Of a stretch of DNA of 64,000 nt, positions 33,854 to 42,564 are shown piece after piece. Source of the DNA: Marinibacterium profundimaris (lineage in GTDB: Bacteria; Pseudomonadota; Alphaproteobacteria; Rhodobacterales; Rhodobacteraceae); NCBI RefSeq assembly GCF_002210095.1, contig NZ_AQQR01000004.1, positions 1 through 64,000 on the forward strand, written 5' to 3'. The notes below the pieces were generated by a model. The model did not search any database. It saw only the letters and a list, made by a program, of their open reading frames with translations, and was not told where the DNA came from. The translations under genes and the position numbers were made by a program. Position 1 is the stretch's first letter; each line of letters starts with the position of its first letter.

Positions 33854-34376
33854 CCCGCGCCAGCGCCGCGAAAGCCGGCGCAAGACAGGAATGGCGGCGA
33901 CCGGGCAAGGCCCCGGTCGCCGCGCGTCAGGCCGCGGATATGCGTCGCCGGCGCGACATGGGCCCGGCCAACCCAGGTCCAGGCGCCCCCGCTCGTGGCC
34001 CTGGCCTGCGCGTCCCGGCCAGGACCCTCTCGCCCCCGGCATCGAAGATACCAATTCCGGACGACCTCCCCTAACGGTCCGACCCGGACAGCAGGCCGAT
34101 ACCCCGCCGTGCCCCACAACGCGCGCCCCTGACGCGGCCTCGTGCCGCCGGGTGATTCCCCCACCCCGCCGCACGCGGCCCTGAGCCGCCCCGAACACCA
34201 CCGCGCCCGGCGCCCCCTAAGCCCTTGAAATCCCGCACGGCCGCGGAACGTTCCACAGGGTCCTGCCCCCGGTCGCCCCCGGACCTCCAGCTGCGACAGC
34301 CTTGATTTTCACACCTTCGGCCGTCATATTAACCACGCGACCGTTACCGCATCTCGACCCACTGTCTCCGTGCCCC
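33854..34376. other. Gap between the two cold-shock genes
   Basis: About 520 bp with no supported gene. It holds a perfect 10-bp stem-loop (GGCGACCGGG / CCCGGTCGCC, 33896-33921) after the first gene. Further on, an AT-richer patch near 34300-34340 containing ATTAACCACG is the likely promoter area of the second copy. Confidence 0.5.
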
Positions 34377-34452
34377 GGCTTCAGTCTCGATTGCTACGAC
34401 TGACGCCAGGCCGCCGACTTCTTCGGGCGGCACCAAATAGGAGACCACGGAC
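34377..34452 (+). promoter_or_regulatory. Structured 5' leader of the second cold-shock gene
   Basis: GGCTTCAGTCTCGATT at 34377-34392 matches the leader of the first copy. A GCCGCC...GGCGGC hairpin and a TAGGAGA ribosome binding site follow before the ATG. Shared order with the first copy argues for conserved regulation. Confidence 0.55.
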
Positions 34453-34659
34453 ATGCCCACCGGCACCGTGAAATGGTTCAACGCCACCAAGGGTTATGGC
34501 TTCATCGCACCCGACGATGGCGGCAAGGATATCTTCGTTCACATCTCGGCCGTCGAACGTTCGGGCCTGACCGGCCTCAAGGACAACCAGAAGGTGTCCT
34601 ACGAGCTGCGTTCGGGCCGGGACGGCCGCGAAAGCGCCGACGACCTGCAACTGGCCTGA
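34453..34659 (+). CDS. Cold-shock protein, CspA family (copy 2)
   Basis: A 68-residue cold-shock domain protein with KGYGFIAPD and DIFVHIS nucleic-acid-binding motifs. It differs from copy 1 mainly in the middle loop and the C-terminal third but keeps the SGRDGRESA stretch. Transcription ends at the strong hairpin 38 bp downstream. Confidence 0.95.
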   Translation: MPTGTVKWFNATKGYGFIAPDDGGKDIFVHISAVERSGLTGLKDNQKVSYELRSGRDGRESADDLQLA

Positions 34660-34697
34660 GGCCAGGCCCGGATCCAGACGGATCCACGCGACATTTC

Positions 34698-34724
34698 GGG
34701 GCAGGCCTGCGGGCCTGCCCCTTT
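34698..34724 (+). terminator. Intrinsic terminator of cold-shock copy 2
   Basis: GGGGCAGGCC and GGCCTGCCCC form a perfect 10-bp stem over a 4-nt loop, followed by TTT. Confidence 0.7.
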
Positions 34725-35042
34725 CCGTTCGGCCCTGCGCCCAGAAACCTGCGGCCCGAAAGACGCCCACCGAAGCCCGCAGGCGCGCGCCACCCAGTCC
34801 CCGTTTCGGGCCGATCGGGAACAAACCCGCGCCATGTCCTGTTACGCAGTCATGACGTCGACTTTTCCGGATCCGCCGCCCCTGCGCGCCAACAGCCGCG
34901 CGCCCTCGGGGTCCCGCCCTCCGGCACAACCCGTCCCGATAACAACACCCTTTCCCGAACAGCCGCCCCAGGCGGCTCGGATCTTGACCAGTTGGTCACC
35001 GATTCGCGATACTTGTCACAAAACACAGAAGGAGGTCCGTGC
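34725..35042. other. Gap upstream of the L,D-transpeptidase gene
   Basis: About 320 bp without a supported gene. The last 60 bp are AT-richer (CACAAAACACAGAAGGAGGT) and include the ideal AAGGAGGT ribosome binding site of the next gene. A promoter is likely near 34980-35020. Confidence 0.5.
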
Positions 35043-35597
35043 ATGCTGACACGCCGCACGTTCATGGCCGCAACCGCAGCTACCGCAGCCCTTCCGCTCG
35101 CCGCAGGGGCGCAGACCCTGGGATTCGACCCCACGCCGCAAGCCGTGCGGATCAAGAAGGATTACGCGCCCGGCCAGATCCTCGTCCTGCCGCGGTCCTA
35201 CTACCTTTACTACGTGACCGAACCGGGCCAGGCGATCCGCTATGGCGTCGGTGTCGGCAAGGCCGGGCTGGAATTCACCGGCTCCGCCGTGATCGGCGCC
35301 AAGAAGGAATGGCCCACCTGGCGCCCCACGAACGAGATGATCGAACGCGATCCCGTCGCCTATGGCAGGTTCAAGGACAACGATTACGTCCAGCCCGGCG
35401 GACCGGATAACCCATTGGGAGCGCGGGCGCTTTACCTGTTCCAGAACGGGCGCGACACCTATTTCCGCATCCATGGCACCACCGCGCCCAGCACGATCGG
35501 CAGCTCGATCTCGAACGGCTGCATCCGCCTGCGGAACGAACACGTGGCCGACCTTTATGAACGGACCGAGATCGGCACCGTCGTCACCGTGCTCTGA
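35043..35597 (+). CDS. L,D-transpeptidase (YkuD domain)
   Basis: A 184-residue exported protein. A Tat-like N-terminus (LTRRTFMAATAATAALP) precedes a YkuD catalytic domain. The catalytic His is in FRIHGTTAPSTIG and the nucleophile Cys in SISNGCIRLRN. These enzymes form 3-3 peptidoglycan cross-links or attach proteins to the wall. A perfect AAGGAGGT ribosome binding site supports the start. Monocistronic. Confidence 0.93.
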   Translation: MLTRRTFMAATAATAALPLAAGAQTLGFDPTPQAVRIKKDYAPGQILVLPRSYYLYYVTEPGQAIRYGVGVGKAGLEFTGSAVIGAKKEWPTWRPTNEMIERDPVAYGRFKDNDYVQPGGPDNPLGARALYLFQNGRDTYFRIHGTTAPSTIGSSISNGCIRLRNEHVADLYERTEIGTVVTVL

Positions 35598-35672
35598 GGC
35601 GCGGCCTCTCACATGATGTCGCGGCCCGGCCCTTGCGCCGGGCCGTTCGCGTTTCGAGCCCCCCTCACGGAC

Positions 35673-36302
35673 CTACGGGGCGGACCAGTCCACACCCTCC
35701 GCCGGGGTCACCTCCAGCCGTCCGTCCGGCCATGGCACCATGAGCGGAGTGGCCATCTCCGGAGGGCCGGTCAGCCATGTGCCGATGTCCCGGGGGTCGA
35801 GAATCACCGCCATCCGGTGATGCACCGGCGCCACATCCGCGTTGGGTTCACAGGTCACCGTGGCGATCTGTGCGACCTCCTGCCCGCCCGGCGCGGCCCA
35901 AATATCCGTGATCGCCGCGAAACACAGAAAGCCGCCGTCGCGCGGCCGGATGCGCCAGGCGGTCTTCTTCCGCCTCTCCCCGGTCCATTCGTACCAGCCC
36001 TCCACGGGCAGAACCGCGCGGCCCACGCCCTCGAAGGCCGACTTGTCAAAGACCGTCTCGGAGCGCGCGTTCACGATGGTTTCCATCACCGGCCGCCCGC
36101 GCGCGTTCCGGCGGCCCACCGGGATCATTCCCCAGCGCATCCGCCGCAGCCCGTCCGGCGTCAGCGCGACGACCATCTGCCCCGGGGCGATGTTGTACCG
36201 CGCGGGCTCCTCCCCCAGCGCGGCGATGTCACCCGGGCCAGCGCCCTCCAGCGCGCGCGCCAGATCGGCCAGCGGCCGCGCCTGGAACACCCGCCCCGGC
36301 AT
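35673..36302 (-). CDS. SOS response-associated protein (YedK/HMCES fold) lacking Cys2
   Basis: A 209-residue SRAP-domain protein. Family residues are present: WGMIP, N78 in NARSE (78-82), E105 in GWYEW, and H161/H162 in VHHRMAVIL. In E. coli YedK the Cys after the initiator Met makes the covalent bond to abasic sites; here residue 2 is Pro (MPGR). No alternative start supplies MCGR. So it is either an inactive or non-covalent relative, or a subgroup with another mechanism. It ends 75 bp from the convergent L,D-transpeptidase gene and starts 3 bp after the esterase stop. Confidence 0.88.
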   Translation of the reverse strand: MPGRVFQARPLADLARALEGAGPGDIAALGEEPARYNIAPGQMVVALTPDGLRRMRWGMIPVGRRNARGRPVMETIVNARSETVFDKSAFEGVGRAVLPVEGWYEWTGERRKKTAWRIRPRDGGFLCFAAITDIWAAPGGQEVAQIATVTCEPNADVAPVHHRMAVILDPRDIGTWLTGPPEMATPLMVPWPDGRLEVTPAEGVDWSAP

Positions 36303-36305
36303 CGC

Positions 36306-36986
36306 CTAGTCCTCTGCCGCCGCGACCAGGTCCAGAACCTCCGGCCCCAGCCCCGCGACGATCAGCTTCACCGCCTCGGCATTCGGATGCAGCCCGTCGG
36401 ATTGCAGATAGCCACGCAGCTCCCCTGCCTCTCCGGCGACCTCCTCGAGCCCGATGAAGAAGCTTTCGGCATAAAGCGTGCCATAAGTGACCGATAGTTC
36501 GGGATAGATCGCGTCAAAGGCCTCCTTGTACTCGGCCCCGTAATTCTGCGGCGCCTCGAAGCCCACCAGCAGCACCGGCACCCCGGCATCGCGCGCGGCG
36601 ATCACGATCTTTTCCAGGTTGGCCCGGGCCTGCCCCGGGTCGAGCCCCCGCAGCAGGTCATTGCCCCCCAGCGCCACGATCATCCCGTCGACATCCTCGG
36701 CAAGCGTCCAGTCGACCCGCGCGGCGCCGCCGGCGGTGGTGTCGCCCGACACGCCCGCGTTGATCATCCGCACATCGGCGCCCTGCGCCTGCAGCCAGTC
36801 TTCCATCTGCGGGACGAATCCCTGCTCTTCCGGCAACCCGTAGCCCTGCGTCAGGCTGTCGCCCAGGGCGGCGATCACCGTTTCGGCCCGGGCCTCGCCG
36901 GCCCCGCAAAACCCAAGGCACAGGGCCGCTGCGACCGTCCACGCCATCGCCGTCGCGGCCCGGCCACGATGCGACCCATTTGCCAT
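36306..36986 (-). CDS. Periplasmic GDSL esterase, TesA-like arylesterase
   Basis: A 226-residue SGNH hydrolase. A signal peptide (AWTVAAALCLGFCGAGEARA) precedes the blocks ALGDSLTQGYG (nucleophile Ser), VALGGNDLLRG and SDGLHPNAEA (Asp/His). Resembles TesA, a thioesterase/lysophospholipase. Several starts are possible; 36986 (MANGSHRG) is chosen. It diverges from the YbbA/YbbP-like ABC genes, the same neighbourhood as tesA-ybbA-ybbP in E. coli. Confidence 0.9.
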   Translation of the reverse strand: MANGSHRGRAATAMAWTVAAALCLGFCGAGEARAETVIAALGDSLTQGYGLPEEQGFVPQMEDWLQAQGADVRMINAGVSGDTTAGGAARVDWTLAEDVDGMIVALGGNDLLRGLDPGQARANLEKIVIAARDAGVPVLLVGFEAPQNYGAEYKEAFDAIYPELSVTYGTLYAESFFIGLEEVAGEAGELRGYLQSDGLHPNAEAVKLIVAGLGPEVLDLVAAAED

Positions 36987-37057
36987 ACCGATCCTGCCAA
37001 TCTTGCGCATACGCTGCCTCGCTCCATATCCAAGGGCACACCCACGAAGGAAATTCC

Positions 37058-37744
37058 ATGCCCGTTCTCTCACTGAAAGATGCTGCGCTCTCGCTGGAAA
37101 GCAATGCCGGGCGCATCGACATCCTGCACGGGATCACGCTTGATGTAGAGCCCGGAGAGACCCTTGGCCTTGTCGGCCCGTCCGGGTCCGGCAAATCCTC
37201 GCTGCTGATGCTGATGGGCGGGCTGGAGCGCGCCACGGGCGGCACGATCCACGCGCTGGACCATGACCTGACCGCCATGGACGAGGATGCGCTGGCCCGC
37301 TTTCGCCGCGATGCGATGGGCGTGGTGTTCCAGTCCTTCCACCTGATCCCGACGATGACGGCGCTCGAAAACGTCGCCACCCCGCTGGAACTGGCCGGTG
37401 CGGCGGATGCCTTCGACCGCGCCGAGGCCGAGCTGAAGCGCGTGGGCCTCTCGCACCGGGCCGATCACTACCCGACGCAGCTGTCGGGCGGCGAACAGCA
37501 ACGCGTGGCGCTCGCCCGCGCCTCCGCCCCCCGGCCGAAGATCCTGCTGGCCGACGAGCCCACCGGCAACCTCGACGCCGCCAACGGCACCGCCATCATG
37601 GACATGCTGTTCGAGTTGCGCGACGCCCATGGCGCGACGCTGGTCCTGGTCACCCACAGCGCCGAGCTCGCCGCCCGCTGTGACCGGGTGATCCGCCTGC
37701 GCGACGGCCGCATCGACGGATCCGCGTCCGAGGCCGCCGCATGA
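37058..37744 (+). CDS. ABC transporter ATP-binding protein, YbbA/LolD-like
   Basis: A 228-residue ATPase of the MacB/LolD group. Walker A is GPSGSGKSS, the Q-loop region is GVVFQSFHLIP, the signature is LSGGEQQRVALARA, Walker B is ILLADEPTGNLD, and the H-loop is LVTHSAEL. The stop overlaps the start of the permease gene by 4 bp, showing translational coupling. Partner and gene order match E. coli ybbA-ybbP, a mechanotransmission-type system with unknown cargo, possibly lipid or lipoprotein related. Confidence 0.93.
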   Translation: MPVLSLKDAALSLESNAGRIDILHGITLDVEPGETLGLVGPSGSGKSSLLMLMGGLERATGGTIHALDHDLTAMDEDALARFRRDAMGVVFQSFHLIPTMTALENVATPLELAGAADAFDRAEAELKRVGLSHRADHYPTQLSGGEQQRVALARASAPRPKILLADEPTGNLDAANGTAIMDMLFELRDAHGATLVLVTHSAELAARCDRVIRLRDGRIDGSASEAAA

Positions 37745-40269
37745 GCCTTGCCCTCTCGGCCCGCTTCGCCCGGCGGGAATTGCGCGGCGGCCTGCGCGCC
37801 TTCCGCATCTTCCTCGCCTGCCTCGCCCTTGGCGTCGCCGCCATCTCCGCCGTCGGCACCGTCCGCGCCGCGATAGAAGGCGGGCTGGAACGCGAGGGCG
37901 CGGCGCTGCTCGGCGGCGATGCCGAGATGGAATTCACCTATCGCTTCGCCACGCCCGAGGAACGCGCCTGGATGGAGGACACCGCCTCCCGCGTCTCCGA
38001 GATCGCCGATTTCCGGTCGATGGCCGTGGTCGACCGCGACGGCACCACCGAACGCGGGCTGACGCAGGTCAAGGCGGTCGACGGCGCCTATCCCCTTCTC
38101 GGCACGCCGGAACTGGACCCGGCCATGCCGCTGGCACAGGCGCTTGCCGGAGACGGCACCCGCCCCGGCGCCGTGATGGACCCGATCCTGACCGACCGGC
38201 TGGCGCTCTCCCCCGGCGACACCTTCCGCATGGGCGAGCAGGAGTTCATCCTGATGGCCGCCCTGGTCCGCGAGCCCGACAATGCCTCCGGCGGCTTCGG
38301 CCTTGGCCCCCGCACCATCGTGCTGCGCGCCGATCTCGAAGGCTCCGGCCTGCTTGAACCCGGCACGCTCTTTTCCTCGAAATACCGGCTGGATCTGCCG
38401 CCCGACGCCGATCTCGCCGCGCTGGAGGACGAGGCCGAGGCGACCTTCGCGACCTCGGGCCTGCGCTGGACCGATGCCCGCAACGGCGCCCCCGGCGTCA
38501 GCGAATTCGTCGAGCGGCTGGGCGCCTTCCTGATCCTGGTCGGCCTCTCGGGCCTTGCCGTCGGCGGTGTCGGCGTCTCGGCCGCCGTGCGCGCCTATCT
38601 CGCGACCAAGACATCGACCATCGCCACCCTGCGCACGCTGGGTGCCGACCGGCGCACGATCTTCCAGACCTATTTCCTGCAGATCGGCGCGCTGTCGCTT
38701 CTGGGTATCGCGCTTGGCCTTGTCATCGGCGCGCTCGTGCCGCTGCTGCTGTCGCCCCTGATCGAGGCGCAGCTGCCCGTGCCCGCGCGCTTCACCATCT
38801 ACCCCGGCCCGCTGTCCGAGGCGGCGCTTTACGGTGCGCTGACCGCGTTCCTCTTCACCCTGCTGCCGCTGGCCCGGGCCGAGGACATCCGCGCCGCGAC
38901 CCTCTTCCGCGATGCGCTGTCGGCCGGCCGCCTGCTGCCGCGCCCGCGCTACCTCGCAGCCCTGGGCGCGGGGCTCGCGCTGCTGCTCGGCTCCGCCGCG
39001 TGGTTCAGCGGCAACCTCTGGCTTACCCTGTGGACCGCCGGCGGGATCTGCGGCGCACTGCTGCTGCTGGCCCTGGCGGCATTGGCGATCCGCTGGCTGG
39101 CCCGGGCGCTGACACCCTGGGCGCGCGGCCGCCCGGCGCTTCGCTGGGCGCTCTCGGCGATCTCCGGCCCGCGCGAGGGCGCCGCCTCGGTCGTGCTGTC
39201 GCTGGGCCTTGGCCTGTCGGTGCTGGCCGCCGTCGGGCAGATCGATGGCAACCTGCGCAATGCCATCGCCGGCAACCTGCCCGACGTGGCGCCGTCCTAC
39301 TTTCTTGTCGACATCCAGAAAGATCAGATGCAGGCCGTCGCCGACCGCCTGGAAACCGGGCACGAGGTCTCCCGCATCGACAGCGCGCCGATGCTGCGCG
39401 GCATCATCACCCGGATCAATGGCCGCCCCGCGCGCGAGGTCGCGGGCGATCACTGGCTGATCCAGGGCGACCGCGGCATCACCTATTCCGGCCCCCTGCC
39501 CGAGCGCAGCCGCCTGACCGAGGGCACCTGGTGGGGCGAGGATTACGACGGCCCGCCGCTGATCTCTGTCGCCGACGAGGAGGCGCGCGAGATCGGGCTG
39601 CAGATCGGCGACACGATGACGATCAACATCCTCGGCCGCGACATCGAAGCCACGATCGCCTCGTTCCGCGAGGTCGATTTTTCCACCGCCGGGATGGGCT
39701 TTACCCTGGCCATGAACCCCGGCGCCGTCTCGGCCGCGCCGCATTCCTTCCTCGCCACGGTCTATGCCGAACCCGAGGCCGAGGCCGCGATCCTGCGCGA
39801 TATCGGCACGGCCTTTCCGAACGTGACCCTGATCCGCGTGCGCGACGCGATCGAGCGGGTGGCCGACCTGCTCTCTGGCCTCGCGGCGGCGACCTCCTAC
39901 GGGGCGCTGGCGACGCTGCTCACCGGGTTCCTGGTGCTGATCGGGGCGGCGGCCTCGGGCGTCGGCGCGCGCACCTTCGAGGCGGCTGTGCTGAAGACGC
40001 TGGGCGCGCCCCGTCGCCGGATCCTGGCCAGCTTCGCGCTGCGGGCGGCCATCCTGGGGCTGGCGGCCGGGGTCGTGGCGCTGGCCTCCGGCATCGCCGG
40101 CGGCTGGGCCGTCAGCCGGTTCATCCTGGATACGGATTTCGCGGTGATCTGGCCTTCGGCCCTGATCATCGTTACAGGGGGGATCGGCGCCACGCTGCTG
40201 GCCGGGCTCGCCTATGCCTGGGCTCCGCTGGCCGCCCGTCCGGCGCGCATCCTGCGCGCGAACGACTGA
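37741..40269 (+). CDS. ABC transporter permease, YbbP-like (FtsX/MacB fold)
   Basis: An 842-residue protein with two FtsX-type halves. An N-terminal membrane segment (FRIFLACLALGVAAISAVG) precedes a periplasmic domain. A first set of three membrane segments follows (about residues 258-380), then a further pair and another long periplasmic domain. A final FtsX core covers about residues 720-840 (SYGALATLLTGFLVLIGAA). The size and two-fold layout match YbbP. Works with the upstream ATPase. Confidence 0.92.
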   Translation: MSLALSARFARRELRGGLRAFRIFLACLALGVAAISAVGTVRAAIEGGLEREGAALLGGDAEMEFTYRFATPEERAWMEDTASRVSEIADFRSMAVVDRDGTTERGLTQVKAVDGAYPLLGTPELDPAMPLAQALAGDGTRPGAVMDPILTDRLALSPGDTFRMGEQEFILMAALVREPDNASGGFGLGPRTIVLRADLEGSGLLEPGTLFSSKYRLDLPPDADLAALEDEAEATFATSGLRWTDARNGAPGVSEFVERLGAFLILVGLSGLAVGGVGVSAAVRAYLATKTSTIATLRTLGADRRTIFQTYFLQIGALSLLGIALGLVIGALVPLLLSPLIEAQLPVPARFTIYPGPLSEAALYGALTAFLFTLLPLARAEDIRAATLFRDALSAGRLLPRPRYLAALGAGLALLLGSAAWFSGNLWLTLWTAGGICGALLLLALAALAIRWLARALTPWARGRPALRWALSAISGPREGAASVVLSLGLGLSVLAAVGQIDGNLRNAIAGNLPDVAPSYFLVDIQKDQMQAVADRLETGHEVSRIDSAPMLRGIITRINGRPAREVAGDHWLIQGDRGITYSGPLPERSRLTEGTWWGEDYDGPPLISVADEEAREIGLQIGDTMTINILGRDIEATIASFREVDFSTAGMGFTLAMNPGAVSAAPHSFLATVYAEPEAEAAILRDIGTAFPNVTLIRVRDAIERVADLLSGLAAATSYGALATLLTGFLVLIGAAASGVGARTFEAAVLKTLGAPRRRILASFALRAAILGLAAGVVALASGIAGGWAVSRFILDTDFAVIWPSALIIVTGGIGATLLAGLAYAWAPLAARPARILRAND

Positions 40270-40303
40270 CCCCATCCTTCAGCCCGAGGAGCCCGACCGC
40301 CTC

Positions 40304-40870
40304 ATGTCCGACCCGTTTTTCTTCGGCTATGGCAGCCTGGTGAACCTGGCCACCCATGATTTCTCCGATGCCCATCCGGCCTCGATCCGGGGCTGGCGGC
40401 GGGCCTGGCGCTACACGCCATTGCGCGAGGTCGCCTTTCTGACCGCCGTGCCGGACCCCGACGCCGAGATCGAGGGGATGATCGCCCATGTGCCGGGCGA
40501 CGACTGGGCCGCTCTGGACGAACGCGAATGGGCCTATGGCCGGCACCGGGTGACCGACCAGGTGCGCCACTCGGTAACCCGCCCCCTGTCGATCGCGATC
40601 TACGCTGTGGCGGAGGAAGACCAGCACGTGCCGGACGTGCCGCATCCGATCCTGATGAGCTATCTCGACGTGGTGGTGCAGGGCTACCTGCGGGTCTTCG
40701 GCGAGGCCGGCGCGCATCGCTTCTTCGAGACGACCGAAGGCTGGGACAGCCCGATCCTGAACGACCGGGCCAAGCCGCACTACCCGCGCCACCAGACCCT
40801 CTCGACCGCCGAGCGCGCCTTCGTGGACGACAAGCTCGCCGCTCTGAACGTGCCCATCGTCACCCGCTGA
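40304..40870 (+). CDS. Gamma-glutamylcyclotransferase-like protein
   Basis: A 188-residue protein with the family's N-terminal substrate-binding signature FFFGYGSLVN and a predicted catalytic Glu in DEREWAYGRH. It resembles small gamma-glutamylcyclotransferases acting on gamma-glutamyl amino compounds, though the C-terminal half (HPILMSYLDVVVQGYLRVFG) belongs to a less studied branch. The ATG at 40304 follows a short gap after the permease gene; possibly cotranscribed. Confidence 0.82.
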   Translation: MSDPFFFGYGSLVNLATHDFSDAHPASIRGWRRAWRYTPLREVAFLTAVPDPDAEIEGMIAHVPGDDWAALDEREWAYGRHRVTDQVRHSVTRPLSIAIYAVAEEDQHVPDVPHPILMSYLDVVVQGYLRVFGEAGAHRFFETTEGWDSPILNDRAKPHYPRHQTLSTAERAFVDDKLAALNVPIVTR

Positions 40871-40957
40871 GCGGCCCGCTCACCCGGCCTGACAGCCGGT
40901 TTCGCTGACCGTTGCGCGCCCATTTTGCCGCCCTGCGCGAAGGGTAGCGGGCGCACC

Positions 40958-40974
40958 GGGGATGGGCGGGCGGG
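40958..40974 (+). repeat. G-quadruplex-type motif, copy 2
   Basis: GGGGATGGGCGGGCGGG followed by AGG. Located between the convergent gamma-glutamylcyclotransferase-like gene and gltX, just before the gltX terminator. Confidence 0.75.
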
Positions 40975-41004
40975 AGGTAAGCCCGCTGCCCGGCCCCGCA
41001 AGAG

Positions 41005-41027
41005 AAAACCCCCGCCAGCGGCGGGGG
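41005..41027 (-). terminator. Intrinsic terminator of gltX
   Basis: On the minus strand CCCCCGC and GCGGGGG-type arms form a GC stem over a short loop, followed by TTTTC, 8 bp after the gltX stop. Confidence 0.75.
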
Positions 41028-41034
41028 CATCTCG

Positions 41035-42360
41035 TCAAAACGTCCGCGTGACCTTCTGCATCAGCGGCATCAGCGCGGCCATCTCAGGCCCCCGCGCCTG
41101 CCCGGTCAGCGCCTTCCTGAGCGGCATGAACAGGCCCTTGCCCTTGCGGCCCGACTGCTCCTTAACCGCGGTGGTCCAGGCGCTCCAGGTGGTCTCGTCA
41201 TAGGGCGGCTCGGGCAGCAGGCCGAAGGCGAAGGCGATGAAATCGCGGTCCTCGTCCTCGACCACCGGCGTCGCGCCGTCGCGCAGCATGTCCCACCAGG
41301 GGCCAAGATCCTTCAGCGTGGTGATGTTGTCCTTCATCACCGCCCAGAACGGCGCGGCCATCTCGTCCGGCACGCCGGCCGCCTTCACGTCATCGGCCAC
41401 CGCCTCCAGCGGCAGCGTGTGCAGGTAGCGCGCGGTCAGCGGGTACAGGTCGTCGACGTCGAACTTCGTCGGCGCCGCGCCGAAGCGCGTGATGTCGAAC
41501 CCCTCGACCAGCTCGTCCACGCTGCCGCGCAGCTCCACCGGATCGGCCGAGCCCAGCCGCGCCATCAGCGACAGCAGCGCCATCGGCTGCACGCCCGCCT
41601 CGCGCAGATCCCGCAGCGCCAGCGTGCCCAGCCGCTTCGACAGCGCCTCGCCCTGCGGCCCGGTCAGCAGGCTATGGTGCGCGAACCGCGGCGCGGTGCC
41701 GCCCAGCGCCTCGATGATCTGGATCTGCGTCGCGGTGTTGGTCACGTGATCCGACCCGCGCACCACATCCGTCACGCCCATCTCGGTGTCGTCCACCACC
41801 GAGGCGATCGTATACAAGACCTGCCCGTCGCCCCGGATCAGCACCGGGTCCGAGACACTGGCCGCGTCGATCGACACGTCGCCGAGGATCCCGTCGGCCC
41901 ATTCGATCCGCTCCTGGTCCAGCTTGAACCGCCAGACGCCCTGCCCGCGCTCGGCCCTCAGCGCCTCTTTCTGCTCTTCGCTCAGCGCCAGCGCCGCCCG
42001 GTCATAGACCGGCGGGCGGCCCATGTTCAGCTGCTTCTTCCGCTTCAGGTCCAGCTCGGTCGGGGTCTCCCACGCCTCGTAGAACCGCCCCATCTCGCGC
42101 AGGCGGTCGGCGGCCTCGGCATAGCGGTCCAGCCGCTCGGACTGCCGCTCCAGCCGGTCCCAGTGCAGGCCGAGCCACTCCAGGTCTTCCTTGATCGCGT
42201 CGACGTATTCCTCCTTCGACCGCTCCGGGTCGGTGTCGTCGATGCGCAGGATGAAGGTGCCCCCGGCCTTGCGCGCGATGAGAAAGTTCATCAGCGCGGT
42301 TCGCAGGTTGCCCACATGGATATAGCCGGTGGGCGACGGCGCGAAGCGAGTGGTGGTCAT
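41035..42360 (-). CDS. gltX: Glutamyl-tRNA synthetase
   Basis: A 441-residue class I GluRS. The HIGH-type motif is in SPTGYIHVGNLRTA and the KMSKS-type motif is LSKRLG. DDTDPERSKEEY and the C-terminal helical anticodon-binding region are present. At 441 residues it is shorter than many bacterial GluRS. Alphaproteobacteria often carry two gltX genes, and this size is typical of one of the pair. Divergent from an MBL-fold gene. Confidence 0.95.
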   Translation of the reverse strand: MTTTRFAPSPTGYIHVGNLRTALMNFLIARKAGGTFILRIDDTDPERSKEEYVDAIKEDLEWLGLHWDRLERQSERLDRYAEAADRLREMGRFYEAWETPTELDLKRKKQLNMGRPPVYDRAALALSEEQKEALRAERGQGVWRFKLDQERIEWADGILGDVSIDAASVSDPVLIRGDGQVLYTIASVVDDTEMGVTDVVRGSDHVTNTATQIQIIEALGGTAPRFAHHSLLTGPQGEALSKRLGTLALRDLREAGVQPMALLSLMARLGSADPVELRGSVDELVEGFDITRFGAAPTKFDVDDLYPLTARYLHTLPLEAVADDVKAAGVPDEMAAPFWAVMKDNITTLKDLGPWWDMLRDGATPVVEDEDRDFIAFAFGLLPEPPYDETTWSAWTTAVKEQSGRKGKGLFMPLRKALTGQARGPEMAALMPLMQKVTRTF

Positions 42361-42564
42361 GTCTGTCTCCTGGATCCGGTGCGGGCTTTGTCACGGAGCG
42401 CGTGAAATGTCCAGTTCGGGGCGCTTTTCACCGGCCCTGACGCCCTGCGCGGCCCGCGCCCCGGAATGCCGCAGGTTCCCGGCACACGGAAAGTTGAGCC
42501 GCCCGTCACGCTGCCGATCCGCCGTCCGGGTCTATCTTCGCCCTATCAACACGGAGGATGTACC

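Noticed and set aside
37468-40275. 935-codon open frame antisense to the YbbA/YbbP-like ABC genes
   Set aside because: The plus-strand genes have complete ABC and FtsX motifs. The antisense frame is low-complexity Arg/Gly/Gln-rich sequence, as expected from GC-rich DNA read backwards.
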